Origin: Fodinibacter sp963811825
GTDB lineage: Bacteria; Actinomycetota; Actinomycetes; Actinomycetales; Dermatophilaceae
Assembly (NCBI GenBank): GCA_963811825.1
Contig: CAWESS010000019.1
Span: forward strand, 186,001-250,000
Length of the DNA stretch: 64,000 nt
Direction: 5' to 3'
Part shown: positions 1 through 9,091 of the stretch, piece by piece
Layout of the letters: each line of letters opens with the position of its first letter
How positions within the stretch are numbered: the stretch's first letter is position 1
The notes under the pieces: model-generated
Told to the model about the DNA's origin: nothing
What the model saw: only the letters and a program-made list of their open reading frames with translations
Database searches by the model: none
Program-made: the position numbers and the translations under genes

Positions 1-1234
1 CTGGTCGCGTGGTGGGACGACGGTGACGACCTGCTCGACGAGCCGCGCGCGCCCTACCCGCACGTCCGTGAGGTGCTGCTCGCGCGGGCTGCCCACGAGG
101 GGGCAGCGGCGCTGTCCGCCGGGTTCACCCGCTCGGTGGCCGTTGCCGACCTCGTCGCCCGAGGTGCGCTGACCTCGGTCGAGGCGCCTCGAAACGTCCT
201 GCGGGCTGCCGCGCCCTCGGTGAGGGTGGCCGGTGAGGGGTACGACGCCGACCGCGACCCTGCCGTGGCCGCGGCCCACCTGCCGACGCTCGCCTGGCGC
301 ACCGCCAAGGACGCCCTCGCGCTGGGCCCGGTCCTGGTGCAGGTGCCCCGCCGCGGCTACCTTCCCTCGCTCTCCTGCCACGAGTGCCGCCGACCCGCCC
401 GGTGCACGGCGTGCGCCGGTCCGCTCGCGCTGGCCGGGCCCGCAGGGGCCGACGTCCTGCCGCTGGTGCGGCCGGGTCGAGACCGCCTTCGCCTGCCCCG
501 CGTGCGGTGGGCACCGGCTGCGGTCGTCCGTCGTCGGCGCCCGCCGCACCGCCGAGGAACTGGGTCGGGCGTTCCCCGGCGTGCCCGTCGAGCGCTCCGG
601 TGCCGGCACGGTGCTCGACGTCGTCAAGGCCGGCCCCCGGCTCGTCGTCTCGACCCCGGGGGCCGAACCGGTGGCGCCCGACGGCTATGCCGCGGCCCTG
701 CTCCTCGACGCCTGGGCGCTGCTCGACCGGCCGACGCTGCTCGCGGGGGAGGAGGCGCTGCGCCGGTGGCTGGCGGCAGCGGCGCTGGTGCGCCCGGCAT
801 CCGAGGGTGGCCGCGTCGTCCTCGCCGGCGCACCGACCGACGTGTCCGTTCCCGCCGTCGAGGCGCTGGTGCGGTGGGACCCGGCCTGGTTCGCCGACCG
901 TGAGCTGACCGAACGGCGCGAGCTGTCGCTGCCTCCCGCAGCCCGGCTGGCGACCCTCACCGGCCCCCGGGCCGCGCTGGAGCGGGCGGTCGCGGAGGTC
1001 GGGATCCCGGCATCCGCCGCGGTGCTCGGGCCCCTGCCGCACGCGGGCGTCATCGGTGGAGCCGGGGCCCCTGGCGCCCCCCAACCCGAGCGCTGGCGCA
1101 CGATCATCACCGTCCCCCGCCCCGACGGTCCCGAGCTGACCCGCGAGCTCGCCGCGCTGCGGGCCCGGGCCTCCGCCCGCAAGGACCCCGAGCCGGTGAC
1201 CGTGCGCGTCGACCCGCCCGACCCGACGACGTGA
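1..1234 (+). CDS. priA: Primosomal protein N' (PriA), 3' part, one frameshift
   Basis: This is the C-terminal part (about 410 residues) of PriA, the replication-restart factor that reassembles the primosome at stalled forks; the 5' end lies outside the window. The family's zinc-binding cysteines are visible as SCHECRR, RCTACAG, CRWCGR and FACPACGG between about nt 370 and 515. The first two pairs are read in frame 1 and the last two in frame 2, so the sequence carries one extra base between them, most simply in the GGGG run at 445-448. Downstream reading is clean to the TGA at 1232. Actinobacterial PriA proteins are known to have degenerate helicase motifs; that region is not in view. The next gene is def with its own promoter. 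The break in a conserved gene is probably a sequence error. Confidence 0.85.
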
Positions 1235-1255
1235 CGGGTGCCGCGGCATCGCGCC

Positions 1256-1268
1256 TAGACTCCCGGGC
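1256..1268 (+). promoter_or_regulatory. Leaderless promoter of def
   Basis: The -10 box TAGACT (1256-1261) is followed by 7 nt and then the GTG start of def at 1269. This spacing puts the transcription start at or next to the start codon, and there is no Shine-Dalgarno sequence. Confidence 0.55.
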
Positions 1269-1811
1269 GTGAGCGTCACCCCCATCCGGCTGTTCGGCGA
1301 CCCGGTCCTGCGCACCCCCGCCGAGCCCGTCGTCGACTTCGACGCCGAGCTGCAGCGCCTCGTCGCGGACCTCACCGACACCATGCTGGATGCCGGGGGA
1401 GCGGGCCTGGCCGCCCCCCAGCTGGGCGTGGGCCTGCGGGTGTTCACCTACAACGTCGACGGTGTCCTCGGGCACCTCGTCAACCCCGACCTCAGCCTCG
1501 GCGACGACGAGACGTGCGAGCTCGAGGGCTGCCTGTCCCTGCCGGGCCTGCACTTCGAGACCCCGCGGGCGGTGCAGGTGGTCGCCCGCGGCTGGACCGT
1601 GCACGGCGAGCCGGCCACGATCGAGGGCACCCACCTGCTGGCGCGTGCCGTGCAGCACGAGACCGACCACCTCGACGGCATCCTGTTCATCGACCGGCTC
1701 GACCCCGAGCAGCGCCGCGAGGCGATGCGGCTCGTGCGCGAGACCGACTGGGGCGCGGCGCCGCCCGTCGTGCGTGCCAGCCCCCACGCCGGTGCGTTCG
1801 GGAGGCGCTGA
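1269..1811 (+). CDS. def: Peptide deformylase
   Basis: This enzyme removes the formyl group from the N-terminal methionine of new proteins, using a metal ion. All three family motifs are present in the 180 residues: GAGLAAPQ at 44-51, EGCLS at 86-90 (Cys88 a metal ligand) and HETDH at 130-134 (two His ligands and the catalytic Glu131). Length is normal for the bacterial enzyme. The GTG start is supported by the -10 box 7 nt upstream and by the position of motif 1. The gene lies one base upstream of fmt, whose product adds the formyl group, so the two are an obvious functional operon. Confidence 0.96.
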   Translation: MSVTPIRLFGDPVLRTPAEPVVDFDAELQRLVADLTDTMLDAGGAGLAAPQLGVGLRVFTYNVDGVLGHLVNPDLSLGDDETCELEGCLSLPGLHFETPRAVQVVARGWTVHGEPATIEGTHLLARAVQHETDHLDGILFIDRLDPEQRREAMRLVRETDWGAAPPVVRASPHAGAFGRR

Positions 1812-1812
1812 C

Positions 1813-2790
1813 GTGCGTCTGGTCTTCGCCGGCACCCCGGTCACCGCGGTCCCCTCGCTGCTCGCCCTGCTCGCGTCCCGGCACGAGGTCGTGGCGGTCG
1901 TGACCCGGCCCGACGCCCGGTCGGGAAGAGGGCGCACCCTGGCGCCGTCGCCCGTCAAGGAGGTGGCGCTCGAGCACGGCCTCGAGGTGCTGACCCCCGC
2001 CACCCCGCGGGATCCCGACTTCCTCGCCCGACTCACGACGATCGCCCCCGACTGCTGCCCGGTCGTCGCCTACGGCGCCCTCGTGCCGCGTCCGGTGCTC
2101 GACGTGCCCTCGCTCGGCTGGGTCAACCTGCACTTCTCGCTGCTCCCTGCCTGGCGCGGGGCCGCTCCCGTGCAGCGGGCGCTCATGGCCGGCGACGACG
2201 TCACCGGGGCGACGACGTTCGTCCTCGAGGAGGGCCTCGACACCGGGCCCGTGCTCGGAACGCTCACCGAGACGGTGCGCCGCGACGACACGAGCGGCAC
2301 CCTGCTCGACCGCCTCGCCCACGCCGGCGCGGGCCTGCTCGTCGCCACGATGGACGGCATCGCCGACGGCTCGCTGTACGCGCTGCCCCAACCCGACGAC
2401 GGCGTCAGCCACGCTCCCAAGCTCACGACCGACGAGGCGCAGGTGCGGTGGGGGCTGCCGTCGCACGTCGTCGACCGGCACGTGCGGGGCTGCACGCCCG
2501 CGCCGGGTGCGTGGACGACGCTGCGGGGTGAGCGGGTCAAGCTCGGCCCGGTCGGGCTCTCACCCACCGCCACGGCGGGGATGCCGTCCGCGGGCTCCGG
2601 TGCCGAACCCACCCCAGCGCTCACCCTCGCCCCGGGCGAGCTGCACGTCACCAAGCGTTCGGTGCTCGTCGGCACGGGGTCCGCACCCGTCGAGCTGCGC
2701 GAGGTGCGACCGCACGGCAAGAAGGCGATGGCGGCGGCCGACTGGGCCCGCGGCATCCGCATCACACCGGGAGAGCGTTTCGATGGCTGA
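1813..2790 (+). CDS. fmt: Methionyl-tRNA formyltransferase
   Basis: This enzyme transfers a formyl group from 10-formyltetrahydrofolate to initiator Met-tRNA. It has 325 residues and a GTG start one base after the def stop. The N-terminal formyltransferase fold begins with RLVFAGTP. The family signature NLHFSLLPAWRGAAPV spans residues 105-120, with Asn105, His107 and the downstream Asp143 (in DTGP) as the catalytic set. A C-terminal OB-like domain follows, containing the APGAWT motif near residue 240. Its last codons overlap the rsmB start by 8 nt, so the two are probably translationally coupled. Confidence 0.96.
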   Translation: MRLVFAGTPVTAVPSLLALLASRHEVVAVVTRPDARSGRGRTLAPSPVKEVALEHGLEVLTPATPRDPDFLARLTTIAPDCCPVVAYGALVPRPVLDVPSLGWVNLHFSLLPAWRGAAPVQRALMAGDDVTGATTFVLEEGLDTGPVLGTLTETVRRDDTSGTLLDRLAHAGAGLLVATMDGIADGSLYALPQPDDGVSHAPKLTTDEAQVRWGLPSHVVDRHVRGCTPAPGAWTTLRGERVKLGPVGLSPTATAGMPSAGSGAEPTPALTLAPGELHVTKRSVLVGTGSAPVELREVRPHGKKAMAAADWARGIRITPGERFDG

Positions 2791-4299
2791 GCACGACGGG
2801 CGACCGGAACGACCAGCGCGGGTCGGGCGACCGGCAACCGGCGGTCGGGGCCCGCGACAGCGCAGCGCCACCGCCCCCTCCCAGCGCACGAAGCGGGCGG
2901 AGCCGACCCGGTTCGCGGCCTACACCCTGCTGCGCACCGTGGCCGACGGCGGCTACGCCAACCTCGAGCTGCCCGACATCCTGCGCCGTCACCACCTCGC
3001 GGGCCGCGACGCCGCGTTCGCGACCGAGCTGGCGTTCGGCACGATCCGCTGGCAGGGGTTCTACGACGCCGTCATCGCGCAGGCCGCCGGCCGCCCGACG
3101 GACCGCATCGACCCGCAGGTGCTCGACGTGCTGCGCCTGGGAGCCCACCAGCTGATCGGCATGCGGGTCGCCCACGCACGCGGCAGCCGACCAGACGGTG
3201 GGCCTGTCCAAGGTCGTGGCCGGGGCCGGCGCAGGCGGTTTCGTCAACGCCGTCATGCGCCGGATGAGTGAGCGGACCTTCGAGCAGTGGCAGGAGGCGG
3301 TCGTGCCCGAGGGTGGGGGAGTCACCGCTCTCGCGGTGCGGCACAGCCACCCCGAGTGGGTCGTGTCGGCGCTGCGGGCGGCGCTGCTCGGCCACGGCCG
3401 GGCCACGCCCGAGACCATCGACGCCGAGCTCGAGGCCCTGCTGACCGCCGACAACGAGCCTCCGCGGGTGCACCTCGTGGCGCGGCCGGGACTGGCGACC
3501 GTCGACGAGCTCCTGGGCTCTGCCGACGCCGAGAAGAGCACCCTGTCCCCCCACGGCGTCGTGCTGAACGCCGGCGACCCGGGAGGTGTCTCGGCCATCC
3601 GGCAGGGGCGCGCCTCGGTGCAGGACGAGGGGTCGCAGCTCGTGGCCCTGGCCCTGGCCGCAGCCGAGGTGGGGCCGGACGTGCCCGCCCGCTGGCTCGA
3701 CCTGTGTGCCGGGCCCGGGGGCAAGGCCGGGGTGCTCGGGGCGATGGCCGTGCAGCACGGAGCCGACCTCGTCGCGGTCGAGGTGACCCCGCACCGGGCC
3801 GAGCTCGTCCGCACGACGCTCGGGGCGCTCACCCGCCACGCCGAGTCCCTCGGACAGCACGTCGAGGTGCGCACGGCCGACGGCCGCGAGGTCGGCGAGG
3901 ACGAGCCCGCGGCCTACGGGAAGGTGCTCGTCGACGCCCCGTGCACCGGGCTCGGCGCGCTGCGTCGCCGCCCCGAGGCGCGCTGGCGCCGCCAGCCCTC
4001 CGACGTCGCCGAGCTCGCGCCGCTGCAGCGGGCGCTGCTGACGTCCGCCCTGGCTGCCGTGGCGCCCGGGTGGCGTCGTCGCGTACGCCACGTGCAGCCC
4101 CCACGTCGCCGAGACCCGCTTCGTCGTCTCCGACGTGCTGAAGAAGCACCCCGATGTCGAGGTCGTCGACGCGCGACCGCTGTTCACCGACGCCACCGGC
4201 GCGCCGATCGAGGGTCTCGGGGACGGGCCGTACGTGCAGCTGTGGCCCCACGTCCACGGCACCGACGCCATGTTCCTCGCGCTGCTGCGGCGTCGCTGA
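2783..4299 (+). CDS. rsmB: 16S rRNA (cytosine-967-C5)-methyltransferase RsmB, two frameshifts
   Basis: RsmB methylates C967 of 16S rRNA using S-adenosylmethionine. The protein has an N-terminal NusB-like domain (after a basic, probably disordered tail of about 40 residues) and a C-terminal methyltransferase domain. The latter shows the SAM loop DLCAGPGGKAG, the motif VDAPCTGLGALRRRPEARWR with one catalytic Cys, and YATCSPHVAETRF with the other. Two frame changes interrupt the gene. An extra C in CCC 3171-3173 separates GMRVA from THAAADQTVG, and an extra G in GGG 4068-4070 separates AVAPG from GVVAYATCS. Removing one base at each gives a continuous protein of about 504 residues ending at TGA 4297. 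Both are most likely sequence errors. Confidence 0.9.
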
Positions 4300-4311
4300 C
4301 CCTCCTCCCCC

Positions 4312-4324
4312 TAAGGTGACGCCC
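4312..4324 (+). promoter_or_regulatory. Leaderless promoter of rpe
   Basis: TAAGGT (4312-4317) is followed by 7 nt and GTG at 4325, the same geometry as before def. It would give rpe a transcript independent of rsmB. Confidence 0.5.
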
Positions 4325-4984
4325 GTGCAGATCTCCCCGTCGATCCTGGCCGCCGACTTCGCGAACCTCGAGCGCGAGCTCGGCGCCATCGCGAACGCCG
4401 ACTGGGCGCACGTCGACGTCATGGACAACCACTTCGTCCCCAACCTCACGCTGGGGCTGCCCATCGTCGAGGCCCTGCTCAAGGTCTCGCCGGTCCCCAT
4501 CGACTGCCACCTCATGATCGACGACCCCGACCGCTGGGCCCCGGGCTACGCCGAGGCCGGTGCGAAGTCGGTCACCTTCCACATCGAGGCCGTGCGGGAT
4601 GCCGTGGCCACCGCCCGCGCCATCCGCGCCGCCGGCGCGCGAGCCGCCTTCGCCGTCAAGCCGGGCACCCCGTTCGCCCCCTACGCCGACCTGCTGCCCG
4701 AGGTCGACATGGTGCTCGTCATGACCGTCGAGCCGGGATTCGGTGGCCAGTCGTTCATGGCCGACCAGATGCCCAAGGTGGCCCAGGTGCGTGAGGCCGT
4801 TCGTCGGCACGGCGGCGAGGTGTGGGTCCAGGTCGACGGCGGTGTGTCCGCGTCCACGATCGAGCAGTGCGCGCAGGCCGGGGCCGACGTGTTCGTCGCG
4901 GGGTCGGCGGTCTACGGGGCGGAGTCGGCCGCCGCCGCGATCGAGGACCTGCGGGCTCTCGCGGCCGCCCACGCGCACCGGTGA
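4325..4984 (+). CDS. rpe: Ribulose-phosphate 3-epimerase
   Basis: This pentose phosphate pathway enzyme interconverts ribulose 5-phosphate and xylulose 5-phosphate. It is a 219-residue TIM barrel with the family features in order: SPSILAADF at the N-terminus, HVDVMDNHFVPN with the metal-binding His and catalytic Asp, the second metal-site segment CHLMI, the phosphate-loop segment VEPGFGGQSF and the second catalytic Asp in VQVDGGVS. The GTG start follows a -10 box and agrees with the usual length of the family. Its stop codon overlaps the GTG of the next gene (GTGA). Confidence 0.96.
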   Translation: MQISPSILAADFANLERELGAIANADWAHVDVMDNHFVPNLTLGLPIVEALLKVSPVPIDCHLMIDDPDRWAPGYAEAGAKSVTFHIEAVRDAVATARAIRAAGARAAFAVKPGTPFAPYADLLPEVDMVLVMTVEPGFGGQSFMADQMPKVAQVREAVRRHGGEVWVQVDGGVSASTIEQCAQAGADVFVAGSAVYGAESAAAAIEDLRALAAAHAHR

Positions 4985-5601
4985 GCGAACCGGCATCCCT
5001 GCTCGACCAGCTCGCCGGGACCGGCGGGTATGCCGTGGACCTCACCCTCACCCGGGGGCTGTCGCCGGGGGAGGTGCTCGACGGCATCGAGCTGGAGGCC
5101 TGCCGCTTCGAGGGCTGCGTGCTCGAGGGGGCCGTGCTGCGGGGGTGCACCTTCACGGACTGCGTCTTCACGGGCTGCAACGTGAACCGCGTCGACCTCG
5201 ACGGGTCGCGCTTCGTGGACTGCCGGTTCGTCGACAGCACCGCGCTCGCCGTGACCTGGACCCGCGCAGCGCCTGCGGTGCTCTCCAGCCGGCCGTGGGA
5301 CTTCGAGCGCTGTCGGCTCGATCTCGCCTCGTTCCAGGAGGCAGCGATGGCCGGGTCGCGGCTCGTCGACTGCTCACTGCGCGAGGCCGACTTCGGCGGC
5401 GCCGACGCGCAGCGGGTCGACTTCGCCGGGTCCGATCTCAGCGCTGCCGTGTTCGTCGGCACCGACCTGCGCGGGGCCAGCCTGATCGGCGCGACCGGCT
5501 ACGGGTTTGACCCGTCGCAGAACCGGGTACGGGGCCTTCGTGTGGATGCCACGGCGACGACGGGGCTGCTCACGGCCATGGGGCTGGTCGTCGAGCACTG
5601 A
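4981..5601 (+). CDS. Pentapeptide-repeat protein, Qnr/MfpA-like
   Basis: The 206-residue protein is largely pentapeptide repeats of the A(D/N)LXX type, for example CRFEG CVLEG AVLRG CTFTD CVFTG and later ADFGG ADAQR VDFAG SDLSA. Such repeats fold into a right-handed quadrilateral beta-helix. The run is interrupted near the middle (ALAVTWTRAAPAVLSSRPWD), which could be a loop projecting from the helix. A short non-repeat C-terminal tail follows. The length and two-block layout resemble Qnr and MfpA, DNA mimics that protect gyrase from fluoroquinolones, but pentapeptide proteins have many roles and function cannot be fixed from sequence alone. It is coupled to rpe by a 4-nt overlap. Confidence 0.8.
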   Translation: MSEPASLLDQLAGTGGYAVDLTLTRGLSPGEVLDGIELEACRFEGCVLEGAVLRGCTFTDCVFTGCNVNRVDLDGSRFVDCRFVDSTALAVTWTRAAPAVLSSRPWDFERCRLDLASFQEAAMAGSRLVDCSLREADFGGADAQRVDFAGSDLSAAVFVGTDLRGASLIGATGYGFDPSQNRVRGLRVDATATTGLLTAMGLVVEH

Positions 5602-5683
5602 CCCGCGGCCCGGCAGCCGGGACACCTGGACGGCGCTCGAGAAGTCCTGTGCAACCTTAGACGAAGTTTCGACGAGATTCGCC

Positions 5684-5696
5684 TAGGGTCGTCGAC
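5684..5696 (+). promoter_or_regulatory. Leaderless promoter of the HEAT-GT4 gene
   Basis: TAGGGT (5684-5689) is followed by 7 nt and ATG at 5697. The 14-mer ctagggtcgtcgac here is identical to that before the gene at 27903. The 95-nt gap after the pentapeptide gene holds nothing else I can recognise. Confidence 0.55.
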
Positions 5697-7787
5697 ATGG
5701 ATGTCGTTGCCGCCCTTGCCGCCGTTCGTTCCGCGCCCACCATCCTCGAGGCGATGCGTGCCGGCGAGCGGCTCGAGGTCGTCGCCCGGTGCGCCGCCGC
5801 GGATGCGGTCGACGTGCTCGTGGCCGGCAGCGCCGACGACGACCCCATGACGGCGATCGCGGCCGTGCACGCCCTCGGTGCGCAGGGGAGTGCTCCGGCA
5901 GCACTCCACCTCGTCGCACTCCTCGACGACGACCGTGCGCACGTGGCGGAGCACGCCGTCGACGCCCTGCGCGGGGTGGGGCCGCACCCCGCGGGGATGC
6001 CGCGGCTGGCCCGGTACGTCTCCGACGGGTGGCTTCAGCGGGATGCTGGCTCAGCGCACCCTCGAGGCGTGGGCGGCTGCTGCTCCGGAAGCCGTCCACG
6101 ACGCCGTGGCCGACGCCCTGACGGCCGAGCGCGACCCCGGGGCCCGCGCGCGCCTGGTGGAGACGGTGGGCCTCGTTCCCGCGCCCGCGGCCACCCGGCT
6201 GCTCACCGACGTCGGGGGTGACGACACCGAGGCAGCGGTGGTGCGTGCCGCGGCCCTGGCCGCCCTCGACGACGAGCTCACGAAGGAGCCGGCCCCACGG
6301 GGTCACCAAGGTCTCACCGTCGCCCAGCTCTTCCTCCACGGCGAGGTCGACGGCAGCCTGCGCCACTCGGGTCAGGGCGACACCGGCGGCGTCGCCACGC
6401 TCCTCGTGCACCTCGGCGACGCCCTGCTGCGGCAGGGGTCAGGGGTGGCGCGGGTCATCACCCTCTCCGGGGGCCGGGACGAGGCGACCGCAGTCGGGCC
6501 GGACGAGGGTGGTGCGCCGGCGGCGTCCGCTCTCGGGTGTCCTCTCCGGTCGGGGCCACCACTACGCGCGCGTCCCGCTGTGGAAGCCGTCGACGGGTGC
6601 GGCGACGGCCTGGCCGCTCCGGGTCGAGGCGCGGCGCGGCATCCGGCGGATCCTGCGTGCGGCCGGCCGCGTCGACGTCATCCACCTGCGGATGGCCGAC
6701 GTCGGGTCGATGGCCGCCGCCGAGGTGGCCGCCGAGCTCGACATCCCCGTCGTCCTGACCCTGGCCCCCGACCCCCATGCCCTCATCGCCGCGCGCGAGG
6801 CGGACGGCACCCTGACCCGCTCCGGGTTCGGTGCGGTCGACCGGGTGGAGCACCTGTGGTTCCGCGACCGGCTGCTGCGCCGGCTCGCCGAGCAGGCCGA
6901 GCACCTCGTGCTCCTCCCGCGTCCGGAGATCGAGCGGAGCCTCTCGCGGCTGGTCGGCATCGACGTCTCGGAGCGACCCGAGCGGGTGGACGTCGTCGGG
7001 GAGGGCATCGACCTCGTGGCCCTCGAGCGCGTCGCGAAGGAGGTCGCCGGTGACGCACCGCGCACCCGTGGGACGACGGACGCGCTCGACGAGCTCGACT
7101 CCGTGCTCGCGTCGCTGCCCCCGGAGCGGCGGTCGTTGCCCCTGGCGCTGTCGGTCGGCCGGCTGGCCCCGGTCAAGGGCATGGCGACGCTCGCCTCCAC
7201 CTGGCTGGCAGACGCGAACCTGCGCCGGCGGTGCAACCTCATGGTCATCGGCGGCGACCTCGAGGACCCCACCCCCGAGGAGGCCGGGGAGCTCTCCCGG
7301 ATCGGCGACGGCGGTGTCGTCCGACGAGGCCGCCGGGTCGGGCCTGCTCCTCGCGGGCCACCGTCCGAACACGACGACGACGACATGGCTGGCCGCGGCC
7401 CACCTGGGCAGACCCGGCGGGGCCGCCCCCGGCGGGGTCTACGTCTGCGCCAGCCTCAAGGAGGAGTTCGGCATCGCCATCCTCGAGGCCATGGCCATGG
7501 GGCTCGTCGTCGTCGCTCCGAACGGTGGCGGCCCGGCGACCTACATCGAGGACGGCGTCACCGGCGTGCTCACCACCACGTCGAACCCACAGGCACTGGC
7601 CGACGGGGTCGGCCGGGCCCTCGACCTCGCCGCATCAGCCGGAGACCCGCTGCGCAGCCGCCGGTCCCGGGCCGTGGTGCGCGAACGCTTCGGCATCGAC
7701 ACCATGGCCGCCTCGTTGTGCGCGGTCTACTCCCGCGTCGCCTCGGGGCCCGGCGAGCAGTCCCGCACGATGGCGGCAGCCCCGTGA
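5697..7787 (+). CDS. HEAT-repeat protein fused to a GT4-type glycosyltransferase, three frameshifts
   Basis: Read through three single-base corrections this is one protein of about 695 residues. The first 190 or so residues are alanine-rich paired helices resembling HEAT repeats. From about residue 205 a GT4 (GT-B fold) glycosyltransferase begins with VAQLFLHGEVDG and GQGDTGGVATLLVHLG, a segment like the N-terminus of sucrose or sucrose-phosphate synthases. It continues through SVGRLAPVKG and the nucleotide-sugar site EEFGIAILEAMAMGLVVV ... NGGGPATYIEDG. Frame changes sit at GGG 6027-6029, GGG 6535-6537 and GG 7310-7311, each as one extra base. The donor and acceptor are unknown. The stop overlaps the start of a second glycosyltransferase, so the two probably work in one pathway. 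Confidence 0.75.
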
Positions 7788-9091
7788 CGCTGCTCGTCAT
7801 CAGCCCGGACTACGCCTCCCACCTCTACCCCCTGGCCACGCTGGCCACCGCCTGGCACGACGAGGGCGAGCGGGTCGTCGTGGCGACCGGCACCGCCACC
7901 GACGCGGTGGTCCGAGCGTTCGGGTACGAACGGGAGCACCTGCAGCTGGGCCGGGGGTCGAACCCGGGCGTCATCCGCGCCGAGGAGCAGCCGCCGGGGG
8001 AGGACGACTCGCTGCGCGGCTTCTTCGATGCCACCCGCCAGGGCGCCGTGGCAGCCCTGGCGTTCCAGGCTCGCGCCCGCGGCGAGGACCTGCTGTGGAA
8101 CGCGGTCGGCGTGGCCAGGGCCGTGCACGCCCTCGTCGACCGGGTCCGCCCGGACGCGGTGCTCGTCGACCACCTCGCCTTCGCGGCCAGACTGGGGCTG
8201 GTGAGCGCCGGGGTGCCGCACGCGGACGTCGTGCTCGGCCATCCGTCGGCGCTGACGGTGGGCACCGAGGTCTACGGGTACCCGCCGGCCTGGCCGCGGT
8301 GCATCCAGCCCGACGCGCAGGACCTCGCGGACCTGCGGGCCCTCTGCGAGGACGTCCGCGACACCTTCACGGCGCAGTGGAACGCCGCGCTCGCCGAGCT
8401 GGACCCGGCCAGGGGCAGCAGCCCGGACGCCTTCGCCGAGACCGGTGACCTGCTGCTGCTCAACTACCCGGGCAGCCTCCACGAGCCCGAGCGCACGGCC
8501 CTGCTGCCGGCCCACACCTTCCTGGGGTCGGCGGTGCGTGGGGAACCCGAGGATGCCGAGGTGGAGTCGTGGCTCGCCCGCGACGGCCGGCCGGTCGTCT
8601 ACGTGAGCCTGGGCAGCTTCCTCTCGGCCCGCTCCGACGTGCTCGCCGTCATCGCGCAGGCCCTGCGAGGGCTCGACGTCCGGGTGGCCCTGGCGACCGG
8701 CTCGGCTCCCCGTGAGCTGCTCGGTCCGCTCCCGCCGGAATGGCTCGTCCGTGAGTTCCTTCCCCAGGTCCGGCTGCTCGCAGGTTCAGCGGTCGCGGTG
8801 TCGCACGGCGGCAACAACAGCGTCACCGAAGCCCTGACGGCGGGCGTTCCGCTGCTCGTCCTTCCCCTGTCGACCGACCAGTTCGCCGGGGCTGCGGCGG
8901 TCGAGCGGTGCGGGGTCGGGCTGTCCCTGGACCCCAACGCAGCGACGCCGGACGACATCCGCGCCGCGGTGCAGGCCCTCCTGGAGCCGGACGGCGTCCG
9001 AGGTGCCGCCGCCGAGCTGGGCGCCACCCTGCAGGAGGTTCCCGGGGCCCAGCGAGCCCGTGCCGCCGTCTCGGAGGCCCTCACGGGGTGA
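7784..9091 (+). CDS. GT1-family (UGT/MGT-like) glycosyltransferase
   Basis: This 435-residue GT-B fold enzyme is predicted to transfer sugar from a nucleotide sugar. The N-terminal acceptor domain starts LLVISPDYASHLYPLATLA, the typical first Rossmann strand with its His. The C-terminal donor domain shows VVYVSLGSF and the UDP-sugar signature region LPQVRLLAGSAVAVSHGGNN ... LTAGVPLLVLPLSTDQFA, which matches macrolide/UDP-glucosyltransferase-type enzymes. The GTG start overlaps the preceding glycosyltransferase stop (GTGA), and the 3' end overlaps xdhC on the other strand by 11 nt. The acceptor is unknown; a small-molecule or lipid acceptor is usual for this family. Confidence 0.85.
   Translation: MTLLVISPDYASHLYPLATLATAWHDEGERVVVATGTATDAVVRAFGYEREHLQLGRGSNPGVIRAEEQPPGEDDSLRGFFDATRQGAVAALAFQARARGEDLLWNAVGVARAVHALVDRVRPDAVLVDHLAFAARLGLVSAGVPHADVVLGHPSALTVGTEVYGYPPAWPRCIQPDAQDLADLRALCEDVRDTFTAQWNAALAELDPARGSSPDAFAETGDLLLLNYPGSLHEPERTALLPAHTFLGSAVRGEPEDAEVESWLARDGRPVVYVSLGSFLSARSDVLAVIAQALRGLDVRVALATGSAPRELLGPLPPEWLVREFLPQVRLLAGSAVAVSHGGNNSVTEALTAGVPLLVLPLSTDQFAGAAAVERCGVGLSLDPNAATPDDIRAAVQALLEPDGVRGAAAELGATLQEVPGAQRARAAVSEALTG

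Noticed and set aside
125..1447. A long minus-strand open frame over priA and def.
   Set aside because: It is a shadow of genes with clear family motifs; the product is Arg/Gly-rich and matches nothing.
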